Assembly: GCA_013398615.1 (NCBI GenBank)
Contig: VZSR01003282.1
Span: 183,022 to 247,021 of the forward strand
Reading direction: 5' to 3'
Source of the DNA: Brachypodius melanocephalos
Lineage: Eukaryota; Chordata; Aves; Passeriformes; Pycnonotidae
DNA length: 64,000 nt
Under the pieces are notes generated by a model. The model was given only the letters and a program-made list of their open reading frames with translations. It was not told the origin of the DNA and did no database searches. The translations under genes and the position numbers were made by a program. Each line of letters begins with the position of its first letter. The stretch's first letter is position 1. Below are positions 1 to 56,929 of this stretch, piece after piece.

Positions 1-210
1 ATATATTTTGGTGCTTTACAGGCAGAGACAGATACATGAAACTAGACCCACAGTAAGGATTTCACATACAGTGTACTTATTCTACATCTCAATTTTCCTC
101 TTTGGATGTATTTCCTTACTTCCGTTTTACATTTAAGCAGCTATCATCTGCACAGTGCCATGGTGTCCAAGCCTCTGTAATATGAGATTTTGTTGACGGT
201 GTCTTTGCAG

Positions 211-365
211 ATGGCTATTCCTATGAAAGGGAAGCAATGGAAAACTGGATCAGCAATAGACGATCTAGTCCCATGACGAACCTTCCTCTCCAGTCTCTTA
301 CGCTCACACCAAACAGGACACTAAAAATGGCCATTAGTCGCTGGCTAGAGACTCAGCAGAAATAG
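211..365 (+). CDS. WDSUB1: WDSUB1, last coding exon (end of U-box), partial gene
   Basis: This is the 3'-terminal coding exon of WDSUB1 (WD repeat, SAM and U-box domain containing 1); the rest of the gene lies left of the window. An acceptor (gtctttgcag) ends at 210. The exon opens with the last two bases of an Asp codon and encodes GYSYEREAMENWI, a run with SPMTN, then LTPNRTLKMAI and SRWLETQQK before TAG at 363-365. DGYSYER..I and the SPMTN/LTPN pattern are the second half of a U-box, a RING-like fold without zinc that recruits E2 enzymes, so a ubiquitin-ligase role is inferred from the family. Only about 51 residues are visible, so WD40 and SAM domains cannot be checked here. Its convergent position beside TANC1 supports the assignment. 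Confidence 0.93.
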
Positions 366-596
366 TTAAACCACTTAATTTTGAAGTTGTTTGTTAAAAT
401 CAACTGAAATTTTATGCAGCTGAAGGAATTATTTGTATCAGTAACAAACAGAAAGAAAAAGTTGTGTTTCTCTTCTAATCTGTGGCTGGTTCAAACCTCA
501 CTGGTGGAAACTCCCAGAAAAAAACTTTAAGTTGGTGGTAGTTCTACTTTGCGGTATTTCTGTTCAAGAATCCAGTATTCAAACCCAGTTTTTTCA

Positions 597-602
597 AATA
601 AA
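597..602 (+). terminator. Candidate WDSUB1 poly(A) signal
   Basis: First AATAAA downstream of the WDSUB1 stop codon, about 230 bases after it. A short 3' UTR ending near 615-630 would follow. Three further plus-strand hexamers downstream make this only one candidate. Confidence 0.4.
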
Positions 603-1824
603 ATTTTTACTACATTTATGAGTTTTGAATCTTCACTTGCCAAGTGGTCTTTCAGAAGGTAAGAAATAGCAAAGTATAGGATCTGTATTTCTTTTTCTAC
701 TGTAACAAAGCCAAATGTGTATGTCTTTCTCTGTTCCCCCTTACTGGACATGGAGTTGGAAAAGCTGGGAGAGAGTTTCTCCTGTAACCATCAAGGACTG
801 CATCTCATCCCACAGGTATATTAATAATCTTTATTTTGTATGGAAAGAATACAGTAGCTGTGCAAAAATAGAACTACAGGACAAGACTAATATAGGACTT
901 GTACAAAATACCAAAGAAACAGTAAACAATAAATAAGCTAAAGTGTAAAGATGCAAGCTGCAAAAGGATGTGTAGAGCTGGGTACAGCTGTTTACAATGT
1001 ACCCAGAACACTGTAATCAAGCATGATGAGAAGAGTATAAAGTTGAGCACTCCACCTGAATTGCACTCACAGGAATGTCACTGCAGCAGTTCATTTTCAG
1101 AATGTTCTTGCCAATAAAAAAACCCTCATTTCCTCAAAAAACCAACTTCATCCTGTCACGCAACTGCACATACACTTTTCCTCAAACTTTCACACTCACT
1201 TCTCCCTTTCTCAGGTTTCCCATAAAAACATTTACTAAGCATTGAGCTGTACCTTTTCACAAATAAACAATAGATCACTTTGCTTTAAGATAGCACCCAA
1301 AGGTGATTAGATACCCTATATAAAGTGCGATTATTGTTAATAGGCCATAATATTGTGTTCTTCAGTGCAATAACCAATATGGTCAAAGCCTCTCAATACA
1401 CATGCAAATGTCACTCATTTTATTTAATTTCTTCTATTTACTAAACCCAGTTATATTTACATGTCAAAGCATGGCTGCTTATGGTTTACTTATACACAAA
1501 TTATTTATGCTTCCTAAATGTACATCATGCAACCCAAATTAGATCCCACTAGAAAAGTGATAAAATAATTTGATTTAAAAAAAAATGCATGCATGTTCAG
1601 ATCTGAGTATTCTGCAGCAGATTCTCTCCCTTAGCACTGCTGTGAGACATCACCATGTAAGCATTTGAGAGGCACGAGTACTACATGTGAGATGCAAGAG
1701 AAGCAAAACCCAAGGTTGAAGCCCTATGTGAAAGAAAATGCTTATTTAATGGTAACATGTAATGAAAAGGATTTCTCTGCTCAAGCTCCTAGGCCAACCT
1801 AATTGAGTCTTTCTACAGGAATTT

Positions 1825-1830
1825 TTTATT
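1825..1830 (-). terminator. Candidate proximal TANC1 poly(A) signal
   Basis: TTTATT on plus reads AATAAA on the coding strand, about 170 bases after the TANC1 stop codon. A longer 3' UTR using 1419-1424 or 830-835 is equally possible from sequence alone. Confidence 0.3.
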
Positions 1831-1998
1831 CCAGTTACTGTCACTGCCCTGTGATAGTAGGAACAGTTGGAAGTGGTTGTATCCCATTACAGACTGCGCC
1901 CTGGGCTGCAGCCATGCCCAGGCAGTCAGTGTTTTGCAGAGCAGTCAGACCCTGTGATGCTGTGAGCCAGGTCTCCCTCTCCCTGTAGAGAGAAGTGT

Positions 1999-45240
<43,242 letters not shown>

Positions 45241-46344
45241 TTTAAATGTTGCTCCTAGAGAATAACAGAGAGAAACAAAAATAAATGCAATGTCCATTCA
45301 CACAAGTCAAAACAAAAAACAGGCAGGATGAATACAAATAAAACAGTGATGGAATTACAAGAAACTTTTTTGGTAATCACACTTATTTCTTACACCGTCA
45401 CTTAGTTAAGCAAAGTACGGATGCACAAATAATGTTTCAATACTTGAGCTAAGCAACTAAGGGTTTTTCTGGTACAGAAAAACAATGCAGCATTCTCCAC
45501 ATTCCACATCCAAATGCAGTTACAGGGCTAAACCTGAGTAAGTTGCAGTAATACACTCCAGCAAAAATAAACTCAAATCAAGCTCCAACTCCTGACTGGA
45601 GTTCAGCAGCCCAACTGGCAGCAACAGGAGCAGCCTGGTGTCACTTGGGAATGCCAACTGCAAGCCTGTACAGTGGGGACAACAGCAGGCCATGGTACCA
45701 CCCTCCATTCCGCCCCCACACATGGAACACAGGGAAACTGAGGGACAAATTCCTCCATTCCCACAACACCTTCTGCCTGCCACACGTAACAGTCAACCTC
45801 AAGTGAGCACCACTTAAGTACTTCATTACCTGAGGAATCCCCTCTGAAAAGCAAAGATGGAAAAATCTCTTCACATTTCCCTTCAGTCTCCAAGTCCCTC
45901 CTTAAAACTCAGCAACTTCCTTGCATGGGAATGTTGTCCATGTAAAGCTGCTACTGAAGACACCAACATCAGGAACAAGATGATTCACAGCTCTTGTTCC
46001 ACCTCCCTCACCTTTTGGAGAGGGTTATTTTCAACAGGAGTTCATCACTACTGCAAAGGTCAAATAAACTAATCCCACAGGGCAGGTAAGCACCTGAGCT
46101 AATGCCCATGCACTCCTGACATTTACACTCCTCACATTACTACCCACACCTGTGTTCAAGCTTCCATATTCAGATCCTGAAAACAAGTTAGCATTTATTT
46201 GCAAAGAAATAAAGGGTACAACATCTTAGTCTATTGTCTGCACAGAAGTACTTAAGGATTTGCCACCTTTCAGTGTGAGATTTATTAAACACATACGTCA
46301 AATAATCTGTATTTTTAAAGTGTATTTTGCATTTTTGAATTCAA

Positions 46345-46364
46345 AGATTCAAACGTTTGAATCT
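46345..46364. repeat. 20-bp perfect palindrome
   Basis: AGATTCAAACGTTTGAATCT equals its own reverse complement. It lies in AT-rich intron, with a partial match (GATTCAAACG) near 46.78 kb. Confidence 0.7.
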
Positions 46365-48778
46365 CAAAATCCTAAGCTTAGAAAGAATACTTAATTTAGT
46401 CAGAACTGCTTTCACTGCCTACAAACACATTCAGTGTCATTATATGTATCACACAGAGAAGTTCCAACATTTCTTTTCTTGCAAATTCAAAGTCCTTTAG
46501 CTGAACTGCCGATTTAAAATAAGAGGAATATACAGCAAAAAACAATACTTAAAGGAGCAAGGTATTACTGGTATAACAAATTAACACAGTAAGTAAAAAA
46601 ATCCTTTAAAATTACTACATTTTGTGCCATCGATATCTAGCATTTTTTAATAAACAGAGGGCATATCCCCAGATATGAGACTACTAATTCACGAATGAAC
46701 AGACATTTGAAGAGAATAGTGTTTTTACTTTTTTTAAAAGATACAACTTTCAGTGAGATATATTTGTGTTATAATGATTCAAACGCATGAATAAAAATTA
46801 TAAAGCATACACTGGAGAGATCTGTCCCTGATCCTTTGTGCCTATAGCCAAGTAGAAAGTGGCATATATGATGTTTCCAACAGGCTATATTTAGCCAGAC
46901 ACACTAAAGTTAAATAGTTATTACTGAAGTATTTTTATATAATATCCTAAACAATTATGGTCTTTACCCTTTGCAGGTGTTTCTCATGCAGAAAGATCAA
47001 TACAGGTACAAACCAGATACAACAGAGACACAAAACTGACAAGCTGTAGTACATTTGCATCATTTGCTCTTCACTCAATCATCTAATTATTATTAAACTT
47101 ACCTATGAGATACTCCACATTTTCTCCCTCTCATCTGACCCAGTGAAAGCTATGCAGCAGTTTAAAAGCAAACTATAAAAGCACAGCAAGGTTTCCAGTT
47201 TGCTGTTCACTTCTGAAGTGGAATTATGCCCTGAAGCACTATGAAAATACAGTAAGAGGTGAAAGATGAGGAAGCGTGAGAAAAACCTCATTATCATGTT
47301 AGCTGTTAGAATGTGTTTTTGCAGTAGCTTTTTTCCCACCAGTCTGGATCTAGATTTCATTTCCCAGATGCCACAGATATAACTATTCTGCCCTGCAATC
47401 ACCCCATTTTCTGCTGTGTTACCTTTACCAAATCGCTGATTATTCTGGCCAGTGTCCCTAGGCTGCCAACACAGGGGGAAAACTGGTCGCTTCACTTGAC
47501 TGCTGTCCAAAACTCTTGGCCAGGTGCCAGACACTGCAAAAATGACTCTTTATCACCATTTCAGAGATTACTGCTCCCCTCTACTTGTTAGTACCCTGAA
47601 GCACTGAGGAAACCGATCTTCACTGAAGCAGATGGAGAGCACTCACAAGCCAGAGCCACTCCCTTCAAAGGTCGTAAGCCCATTTGAACAACCCGAAGGA
47701 TTCAGCAATCCTGCAGATGGAGAGTCATCAGTGGAATCACCTGTCGGGCCACACTGGGAAAGAAGAGCAGCAGCTGTCAGCACAACCTGGAAATCTCACC
47801 TGTTCACAGGTTCTTCTTGTATGAAAAATACCCGAGCCCAGCACAGGTGTTTTAGACCTCTTGTTCCCATTCTGCTAAGACCCTCCAGAGCAAATGCCAA
47901 GACCACAGCCATGTACCTCCTTCTACAGAGTTTTCCCTTTCTGCAGTTATGACTTACAAAACAAAACGAAAACTAACTAATCCCAACAAAACCCCAAACC
48001 AGGTCAGTATTATGTCCAGAACACAAAAGAGGTGACATTTTTCATCATCACAGCTACTTCGCAGGTTTTCAACACATCTAATATGCCTGAGTTTTTGGGT
48101 TTTTTTTAAGAAACATCACATTAATACAGACAGCTGTATTTCCTTGAATGATAATGTAAGATGGTGCTGATAAAACTCAAAGCTTATTTCTATTTTAGTT
48201 CCTTATCATATCTCGTTCCAAATCGCCTATATTCTTCATCCTTCTGATCAGGTATTTTCAGGATTTTAGTCTCTACTTTTTCATGGAATTTTCCTCCTGT
48301 TATACTAATAGTTTTCTCTTAACACTACAGATCTCTATTTAAACACAGACCAGAACATGCATCTGTATCTGGTGTCAATCTTCTCTCTCCCATGTCAGCT
48401 ACCCTTAGAAATTCTGGGACAGTATGTTTTCTACAAACCCTAACCATAAAATACCTGATCATTAAATGTCTGGGAATCACAACCACTGACTTTTTCTAGA
48501 AATCCAATACAGAGCTCCATCCAAAACCTGTACACAAACATGTTATTTCCTGCTTCACAGGTAGAAATGAACATATTTATTGCTAAGAAAACACTTTTGA
48601 AGGTTTTAATGTGGCTTTTAAAATGTACTACTGTGATGTCAAATTGATGTAGATGTTTTCTTCCTTAGGATAACTATTGTTACCTTTAGTTACTAGAGGT
48701 AGAATGGTATGAGTCCAACAACAGCTTGAGATACCCAGCGTGACAGAAAGGAAGCGTTAGGACTTCTTCATTAGGGCA

Positions 48779-48850
48779 GACTCACAGAATGGCTGAGGTT
48801 GGAAAGGACCTCTGGAGGTCATCTGGTCCAGCCTCCTGGTCAAGGCAAGT
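48779..48850 (-). mobile_element. CR1 LINE 3' fragment, reverse orientation
   Basis: CACAGAATGGCTGAGG, GGAAAGGACCTCTGGAGG and TCATCTGGTCCAGCCTCC are the reverse complement of the CR1 3' end. Only about 70 bases remain. Same strand as TANC1. Confidence 0.9.
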
Positions 48851-49133
48851 CACACAAAAAAATCTTGGAAACCTCTATCGAAAATACAGAGCAAAATTAT
48901 TTCCTTCAGAGAACGTAACTGTCTAAATGGATCCCTGTGCTGGTTTTGGATTAGACAATTAGTAACAGTTAATATAACCTGACAGTACCTCCTGCAACCC
49001 TTCTCCTCCCAAAAATAATACAAGAAAAGCTGGTGCTAAGTGACCCTAAAATGTGGGAATGAGCAAGAACACAAGGAACACAAAGCTCAAACATACTGGA
49101 CTGTCCAGGACACATCGGCACAATTGCACAACT

Positions 49134-49148
49134 ACACACACACACACA
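49134..49148. repeat. (AC)7 microsatellite
   Basis: Short uninterrupted AC run in the TANC1 5' intron. Confidence 0.85.
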
Positions 49149-52100
49149 TGCAAAGAAGGGTATATATCTTTGTGGACAAAATAAATCAGCAAACTTTGGA
49201 ATTAAACACTAACATTTCTGAGGATGCCTAAAGAACAGACATTTAAGTCACATAATCCAGAAAGTATGTTGGATATCTATATATACTGCCTCTTCAACCT
49301 CAGAGCACCTCAGAACATATGCCTGCTTGCAGCAGCCTGCAGGAAGGGGACCAATCTTACTTCCATTTCACCTAGGAGGAGCAAAGCCCAGTTTTCTCAA
49401 GGTCATACTGGTGGAACCTTTACAAGATGACCTGTGGGGTCAGCCCTGTGCTCCTGATGCACTGTACCAGATGTGATTCATCATCTCTGTGCTTACAGAG
49501 GAGATGACATGGGAAAAAAGAAGGATCTCACAGCAGGTACAGAAGGAAGGAAAGCCACTCCCCTGAAGCACAACAAACTGTCAGATTAGCTTGGCTATTT
49601 CCTGAAATCTCACTCATCCAAATGAGGCAAAACAAAAATATTACTCTCCCGGCTTTCCACCTCAGATCCTGGGATGCTGCCTTTTTCTGTCTCTTGTGAA
49701 ATGCAAACCTTCCACTTTAATTACCTGCTTGTGTTGTTTTATGGACCAGACTCAGGCATTCTTCTGTAGTGTAAACTACAAGGAAGCACTCTAACATTTG
49801 TGACCTCCCCGTTCCTTTTCCCTTGAAGGACTTTTCACTGTACAATGCAGTCACATTGAGAGATCCTGTCACAGCACTAAGATCAGCTGTTTGCACGTTC
49901 CTGACAGGGAACACCTGCCCCAGAGGGATCACACACAAGGCTTCCCCCGAGCCCCAGCCTGGCATCTGTGGGCTCTCTACACACACAGAACCCAGAGCAG
50001 GGAGATTATTCACAGCAACCAGACACATGCTTTAGCTATAACTCCTTGTCAGCCGCTGCAGAGCTCAAATTAAGGACAGGAACATGGAACACCCAGATCA
50101 TCCCAGAGTTCACTCAAGAAAAATTAAAGGCTTGCCTATACAAGGGGGAAAGTGCTTCACATTCACATCCTCCCCAATCCTGCAATAACTCCCTGGTGTA
50201 GACAAGATCCTACATGCTCTTACCAAAAATATGAAAAACCCGTCAAGCCCATGTTTATTAAAATTTTACAGTTGTCCTCTTGTTTTCAGTAATTAAACAG
50301 CCAAGCACCACTAAAGCTTCTAACTCAGATGCCAGAAAGCATTCCTTCCGCAGGCAAGCATCCAAAATAAATTATTTTAAATCCTCACAATCAGAATTTG
50401 ACTACTAGTGGAAAACAAACTTTTATACTTAAAAAAAAGTAATTATTCATAAAAATCTTAAGTCTGCGTAAATCTTTACAAGTTTGCCAAGACAGTATAT
50501 CCTGCCTCCCCTTTAACCTGCTCCTGAGATGCCTACAACCCATCGCATGAATTGAGTTTACTGATATACAAAGAGAAGAGATGCAACACCAACAAGAACT
50601 CAGCTCAAAATCCTGCCAACAGAAGAAAAAACTGCAAAGAAACAAAATTCAGTTTTTCTCCCGAGAAAGGCTGAGAATTGAAGAAAGCAGGGTCAAGCAA
50701 GGCTCACTGAGAAGAAAAGCACCTGTTATTCGTATTAGAAAAGATGATGAAAACAGGTCAAAAATAAACTTGTTTCTATCAGATCGAGGGACAGTGTGAG
50801 ATTCCTCAGAGGCCAGTGAGGCAGATGCCTGGGACACAAAAAAGGAGCTTTCTTGAGAAGCCCAGAGCCCAGTGAGACCCAAGGCAGTCCTGGTGGCACA
50901 CACTGCGCAGGGTGCAAGAGCCTTCCGGGAACCTCCTGCACGGGCAGGGGAGGAGCAAAAAGAGAAAAAAGTCCTCTCTGACAAACCATTCAGCATATTC
51001 CTCTGGTGCAGGCTTTCACAGAACTTTGAACTCCAGCAGAACAAAATAATTTAATGTCACTTTTGTTCTCCTTTCCTTTTTGTCTTTTAAGGACTAAGTG
51101 CAACTTTTTTGGTCAGGGAAAAACCCCAATATTAATTAGGTTTTTTATCCCTCAGACTTTCAAACTACGCCCAGTACCTCAAAATGAGTGTAAAACACTT
51201 TATAAGTTGCTGCCATCAATCACCGGGTGATTTACTGCAAATTCACAGAAAATATCTGGTGACATACCACAGTGGCACAAAGAATGGCTTAGCTAGAGAA
51301 TAAATAAACAAAAACATCCACACCAGCTCTGTACTCCTAGAGTTTTGAATATACCAGTACCATAGAATTCTGAAACTGCACAACAGATTGGTACATGATG
51401 GTAGAAGGCATAATGTTCCTATACTCAATTCTACCTTTGCCAAGTATAATTTATCTGAGAGTAAAGCAAACTTTTTCCTTTATGTCTTGTCACATTGTCT
51501 CCTAACTTTTCAAAGTAATTCTTGCATGAACACAAAAATTCTGCATCGGTAGTTGGGAAGTGCTGAAAATTTTACCTTACCATGCCTACACTTTGTGATA
51601 GTAATATTCCTCTTTAAACTTTCAATTGCTGGAAAATTCTGTAGAAAAATCCAGGAACTCAGTCCTTACTAAGACACACACACAAAAAAATCCCTTTGCA
51701 ACCTCAGTGGTATTTAGCCCAGTGTAAAACAGACCTTGAAGCATATTAACTAAATAACGAACTGAACTCAGAGGCATTTCTGATGTAAAACACAAAACCA
51801 GTCTCCCCCTAAAACTCACACTAAGAATATTTTGTGTTTTGTCATTCTCATTCAAAAGCAACAAAAAAACCCCACACAACACAGAAAAAGAATCAAACCC
51901 AACCCACACATTAAAGCCTCTACCAACTTCCACCTCATTTAAATTTCAAAAAGCAAAGGTCGTATTGTGCTTCTATTTACTCTTACTTGGATATTGTTCA
52001 AATATTTAATTGTTAAAGTACGGTCAGAAATACAGATCCTAAGGATGGGACATCTGCTAAGATAGAAGTGGATTAGTTTAATTGTAATGACTGAAAAGAG

Positions 52101-55100
52101 AAAAGCACAATCTTTATACTACACAAATTCTAGTATTTTTCGAGATAAAACAAAGCTGAAGCAGATAAAATCTGAACTCTTTTCAGCAATTCAACACCTC
52201 TGCTGTTTTAAGAGTGACAGCCTTGGATTTAACTTAAAACTACCAGCTTTTGACAAGTTAAGATATATTTAACACTTAATGTAGAGAAGTTCCACCAGAA
52301 CCTAAGACAACATTTAAAGGTGTAAAACCACTGTGACCTACCCAAAGGTCCCCAGGCCTGACTCCATTGTGGAGCTGCAGAGTTCACATTTTCACGCAAA
52401 CACACACATCAAAAACCTCCTGTCGGGGCGTTTCCTGTGTGCTAACAAGTTCCAGCTTCTCTCCTTCTGGAGCTAAATTTAACCAAGACTAAGATCAAGC
52501 TAAAAAAAAAAGAAAAAAAAAAAGGCAAGCCCAAACCCCCCAAACAATAAACAAAAAAATCCCCACTAATAAAAACCAACCTACGCCATTCACACAACTT
52601 CAGTGTAAAGCAGCAAACATTTTACAGAACTCTTTGGTCTCAAAGTGGTTAATTACCAGATGTACGAAACGTGCAGCAAACAAGCAGCAGCCCCTCTCTC
52701 TCATCCTCCACACCCCTGGAAATGCACTTTAAGGGCTCCAAGGCACAGGTGACAGCAGCTCCCACTGTCCAGTAGCTGTATGTGACAGATGGTGGCCCCC
52801 ACAGGGCAGGCACAGGTTCCACCACACCCGAGGGTGCCTGGCCATCGGAATTGCAGCACTCACCACAGCCCCCACCAAGCAAAAAAGGTTCCTTACAAAG
52901 TCCTCAGGCTTTGCTGCAAACATGTTAATTCTTGAATAGTTTAATTGCAGATTTGTCTGAGCTAGGTAGGAGCACATGCACGTAGAAGGGTAAGAAACAA
53001 CTCAGGGACAAGGAGCTTCAGCACTCAGGCTCCTCTGCCTGCAGCCACTGCCTCACGTGCTGTGTGCCTGTGGCTTGTCCTGAGCCACTCTCAGGGCCAC
53101 CCCTGAGCCCAGACAGCTGGGACACCTCTGTGCCAGGCGGGAGAAACACCACTGTAACCTGGCATACCCCCTGCACGGGGCAATTCTGACACAACTGGGC
53201 CACCAGGCATCTTTTCTTAAAAATAAAAAGGTGATAAATTCCACCAACACTTCGATCACTATTCAGGAGAAATTCTGCTGCAGAGCAAAATGAGACTGCA
53301 AACAATTCTACTGTAAGCTGTGGCATTTCTTTCTCTTTTAACACCACCCTGTATTATAGAAACCTAAAATACGGAGGAAATCCGAATTTAATGCTAATTC
53401 ACAAGTTCTAACTTGTATCACAACAAATTAAGGTCAGCTGATAAAAAACTCTCAGATATTCAAAATACAGATCTGTAACTTCATATATATTTTATATATT
53501 GTATACATTTATTATGTAGTTACAATATTTAGGACCACTAGAACTCTAAGCTGCATGTAGTTTTCCCATTTCATACACATCTAGATACAGCTGAATGCCC
53601 TAATGCACAAGAACTAGATGACTTCAAGACCAGCTGCATTCCCAAAATTATTTTGGCCATTTAGACTGCAAAAGTGCCTGAGAAGTGCTTCACAGAGTGC
53701 CTCACCAAGTCAGCCACCTCACAAACACTGCAAACCATAACCTCTGCACCTGTTGACACAGCGTATTTACAGAAAAACGTCAGACAGGCATAATTCAGCA
53801 AGCATTGGCACCGACTTCAACAGCATCAAGACAGTAAAGGCAGCTCTTGATTTGACCACAGACATTTAAATTTCTGTAAAGAAATTCTGTAAATCTTGCT
53901 GCTGCCATCACTGAACATCTTCTGCAGCCCAGCGAGGATCCCAGGCTGAGGTGCTACACCACCCATGAGGCTGAGAGCAAACCGTCCTCTGCCAGCATCA
54001 CGGACTTGTCCTGTGGGACAAGACCCCAACAAGTCACCTCACTTCTGCCAAGCTGGCTGATCTGCGCAGCTGCTCACTCCAAAAGCCAGCAGAACTTCTG
54101 CTTTCAAACTGGCACCCTCTTAAGAATTAGTATCCCAGATCGAGAGGAGAAAAGACGCAAAATACTAAACTGGTGATACTACCTCAAGAAACAAAGCCCA
54201 CGCCCCAGCAACGCTCCAAATCACGCAGGGGAGAAATAACTCTCACAGGGACAGCTGCCTGGCCCTTGGCTCCCACACTCTAATGAACGTCCCTCAGGCA
54301 CAGCACTATCTCCATACTTCACACAAGGAGACCAACCACTGAAGCCAAGATACTGCAAAGTTGAATATTCTAGTAACAAAGTACCTTTACAGATTAAGCC
54401 TATGGCTTAGCAGGCCTCCTCTCAGTGAGGGGGAGAGCAAAAACAAAATTCCGGAAACACAGCAAGATAAACAGGACTTCTATAAGTTAAAGTAATTCTG
54501 TCAACATGAACTAGAATGCATACACTTCATGAAGCAGGAGTGGCAATGATGGATGAAAAAAGCCTACACAGTGATGTATCATCTACACAGCACAGAAATC
54601 TGAAATCACTATGCTGGATAAACTTCTGAAGGTTTATGAAGCTGAAACACAGGGAAGGGGAGCAAGAAGACATTTTAGCTATGAAAGGACACCAAAGCAC
54701 CCTGTTTGACTGAAGCATGAACTGAGTGGAAGAAAACCTGTGCTTCAATTCAGACTCTCCTACACTCCAGTGAGCAGGAGATGGACACCACAGGAGACTC
54801 CAACGTGTCTGTGTAGAGCCCAAACACAGCACAGAGATCAACATCCCCTGAGCTACAGAGTTTTATACTTAGATAAATAATCTAGTCAATTAAGCATGCT
54901 GAAATAGCTTTACAGAACTTCTCAAGTACAATGAATACTGAAGGATTAATTCAGTCACACTAAACAATGAATTTTAAAAGGAAGGGATAGTAGGAGACAG
55001 CAGAGCAAACAGACATATTAACATTAGACCACACAGTGGGTATTCTGCATTAATGAGCAACTGATCCTTTTACTTACTTCCCTTCAGGATAAGATCAGAG

Positions 55101-55131
55101 AGGTTAAGACTCCACAAAAACAAACTTATTT

Positions 55132-55160
55132 AAAAAAAAAAAAAAAAAGAAAGAAAAAAA
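55132..55160. repeat. Poly(A)-rich tract
   Basis: Seventeen consecutive A residues followed by interrupted A-runs with G. No retroposed body could be identified to its left, so it may be simple sequence rather than a retroposon tail. Confidence 0.75.
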
Positions 55161-56929
55161 GAGGCGCTTATCAAACTAAAGTTAAACACAAAACCAAATG
55201 CAGTGAGGATCACGTAATGTTTCAGAGGTTGCTTCTGGGATTTCTTCAAACTGGTGTTACACTATGCCTTCAATATTCAGAATGTTTTTCTAACAGTGGT
55301 GCTTCCTATATATGAACATATTGTTAAGAAATAAAACCTTACACATTTGTTAGGCCATATGCTGAGATTTTTCTTCCATTGCCACAGCTTTGTGACTAAA
55401 AAACTCCAACCTCCACATCAAGTCTTGGGGCTGAAAGCAACCAAAAGACATGAACTAACCTAGTTTTCTCAGAGTTTCCCACATACAAAACATAAAGCTG
55501 ACCTTTCTCTATTTTTCTGGAGAACATTAAGATCTAGCTCCTGACAGAGCCTGAAATACCACTTTTTAGTCAAAACAGCATCTCGACAGATAAACCTTAA
55601 TTTTAAAATCACAGATACAAATTACAATTTACAGACACTTATGGGTGTCATTACAAACAACTAACAGATCAGGCTGATGTTCTTCTGTGCACAAGAGTTT
55701 GCAAGCTTGCTGAATAATCTTTCACCTTCAAGGAAAGGTTTCATTTTGATGAGAGGAAGAAGTTCAGCTAAAGAAAAACAAACACCTCTGCTAAGACTGC
55801 TCAGCTGCCTTCCAACATATAATTCACAAAGTTGCCATGGCATCAACTTCAGGACTGTGGTCATACACACAAAATGTCTTTTTCCTACAGACTCTTATGG
55901 GAAGCTGAGCAACTCTGGCCATGAACCAAATATGTTTTGGCTCTAAAGCAGATATAATTCATCACCATTTGGGCATTCCAATGGTTAGCTACACTGAGAA
56001 AGCAAGGCAACCAGCACTTCAGAGCATCCACATAAATGAACCTCTGAATACACTACTCAATCTTTTCAGTGGCAGAAAGAAACAGTACTTGTGTTTACCT
56101 TGCTCACTGGCACTATTTAATAGTATATTATCATTTTTCACTTAAACAGCAGATGAGAACAAGTGGGAAAGGCTCATTTTTTGCCACTGTATATTAAACA
56201 ACAGTGGGAGGAAATTTTCTAGGATCTAAGGTATCACACTTATTTCCCTTATTCCCTGGTATTTTCAGTTTTTAAGTGTCAGGCTATTTTTAAGCAACAG
56301 CTATCAAAAATACGAGGTAACATAGGAATTCTGCATATACTGAATAATTCTGCAAAACTCTGAAGTAGGCTGGATGAGTAAAACATTTAAAATACTCCAG
56401 ACCGGTGAACAAACCTCTTGCCAACTGTTTTTACACCCAGCAGTCACAGAAGCCCAAAGTAAACTCCCACATCCTCAGCTGTTGGCTTTCCAAATGGTGC
56501 AGCAGCGCCGGCTTCGTCAGAAAGTACCATGTGAGGGAGAGCAGGCAGTGCCACTGCCACCCTGCCCCGCGGGGCTGCAGGGACCAGGGCCAGGGGACAC
56601 AGTCCGCATCACACCCAAGGGCATCTAAACCTCCTTCTACCCCCCGGGGCTCACCCTCACACAGTGACGTCTCCAGTCACATTCCCTTTCTGAAAACAGT
56701 AACCCAGTCCCCTATCCAACAAATATGCAGTATTATGCGTCTATGGCAAACAAGTACTGAGAAATCAGAAACCTTTAGAAAGTCTGCTTTAAAATACACA
56801 AGTACTGTACACTATCAGTAACCCACATATTAAAAACTAATCAAGCTATCGTTTTACCATTTTCTGCTTGAGATCTCGGCAGGAACAACGCTGACCTCTA
56901 GGGCAGGCCCCTCTGTTCTAGCCGTCAAA

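Larger units (their letters stand above)
366..1998. other. Convergent 3' UTR / intergenic interval between WDSUB1 and TANC1
   Basis: This interval of 1,633 bases separates the two stop codons and must contain both 3' UTRs. Plus-strand AATAAA hexamers that could end WDSUB1 lie at 597-602, 928-933, 1113-1118 and 1262-1267. Minus-strand AATAAA (TTTATT on plus) that could end TANC1 lie at 1825-1830, 1419-1424 and 830-835. The sequence does not show which are used. If distal sites are used on both sides, the transcripts overlap in antisense. I see no other gene or recognisable repeat here. Confidence 0.6.
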
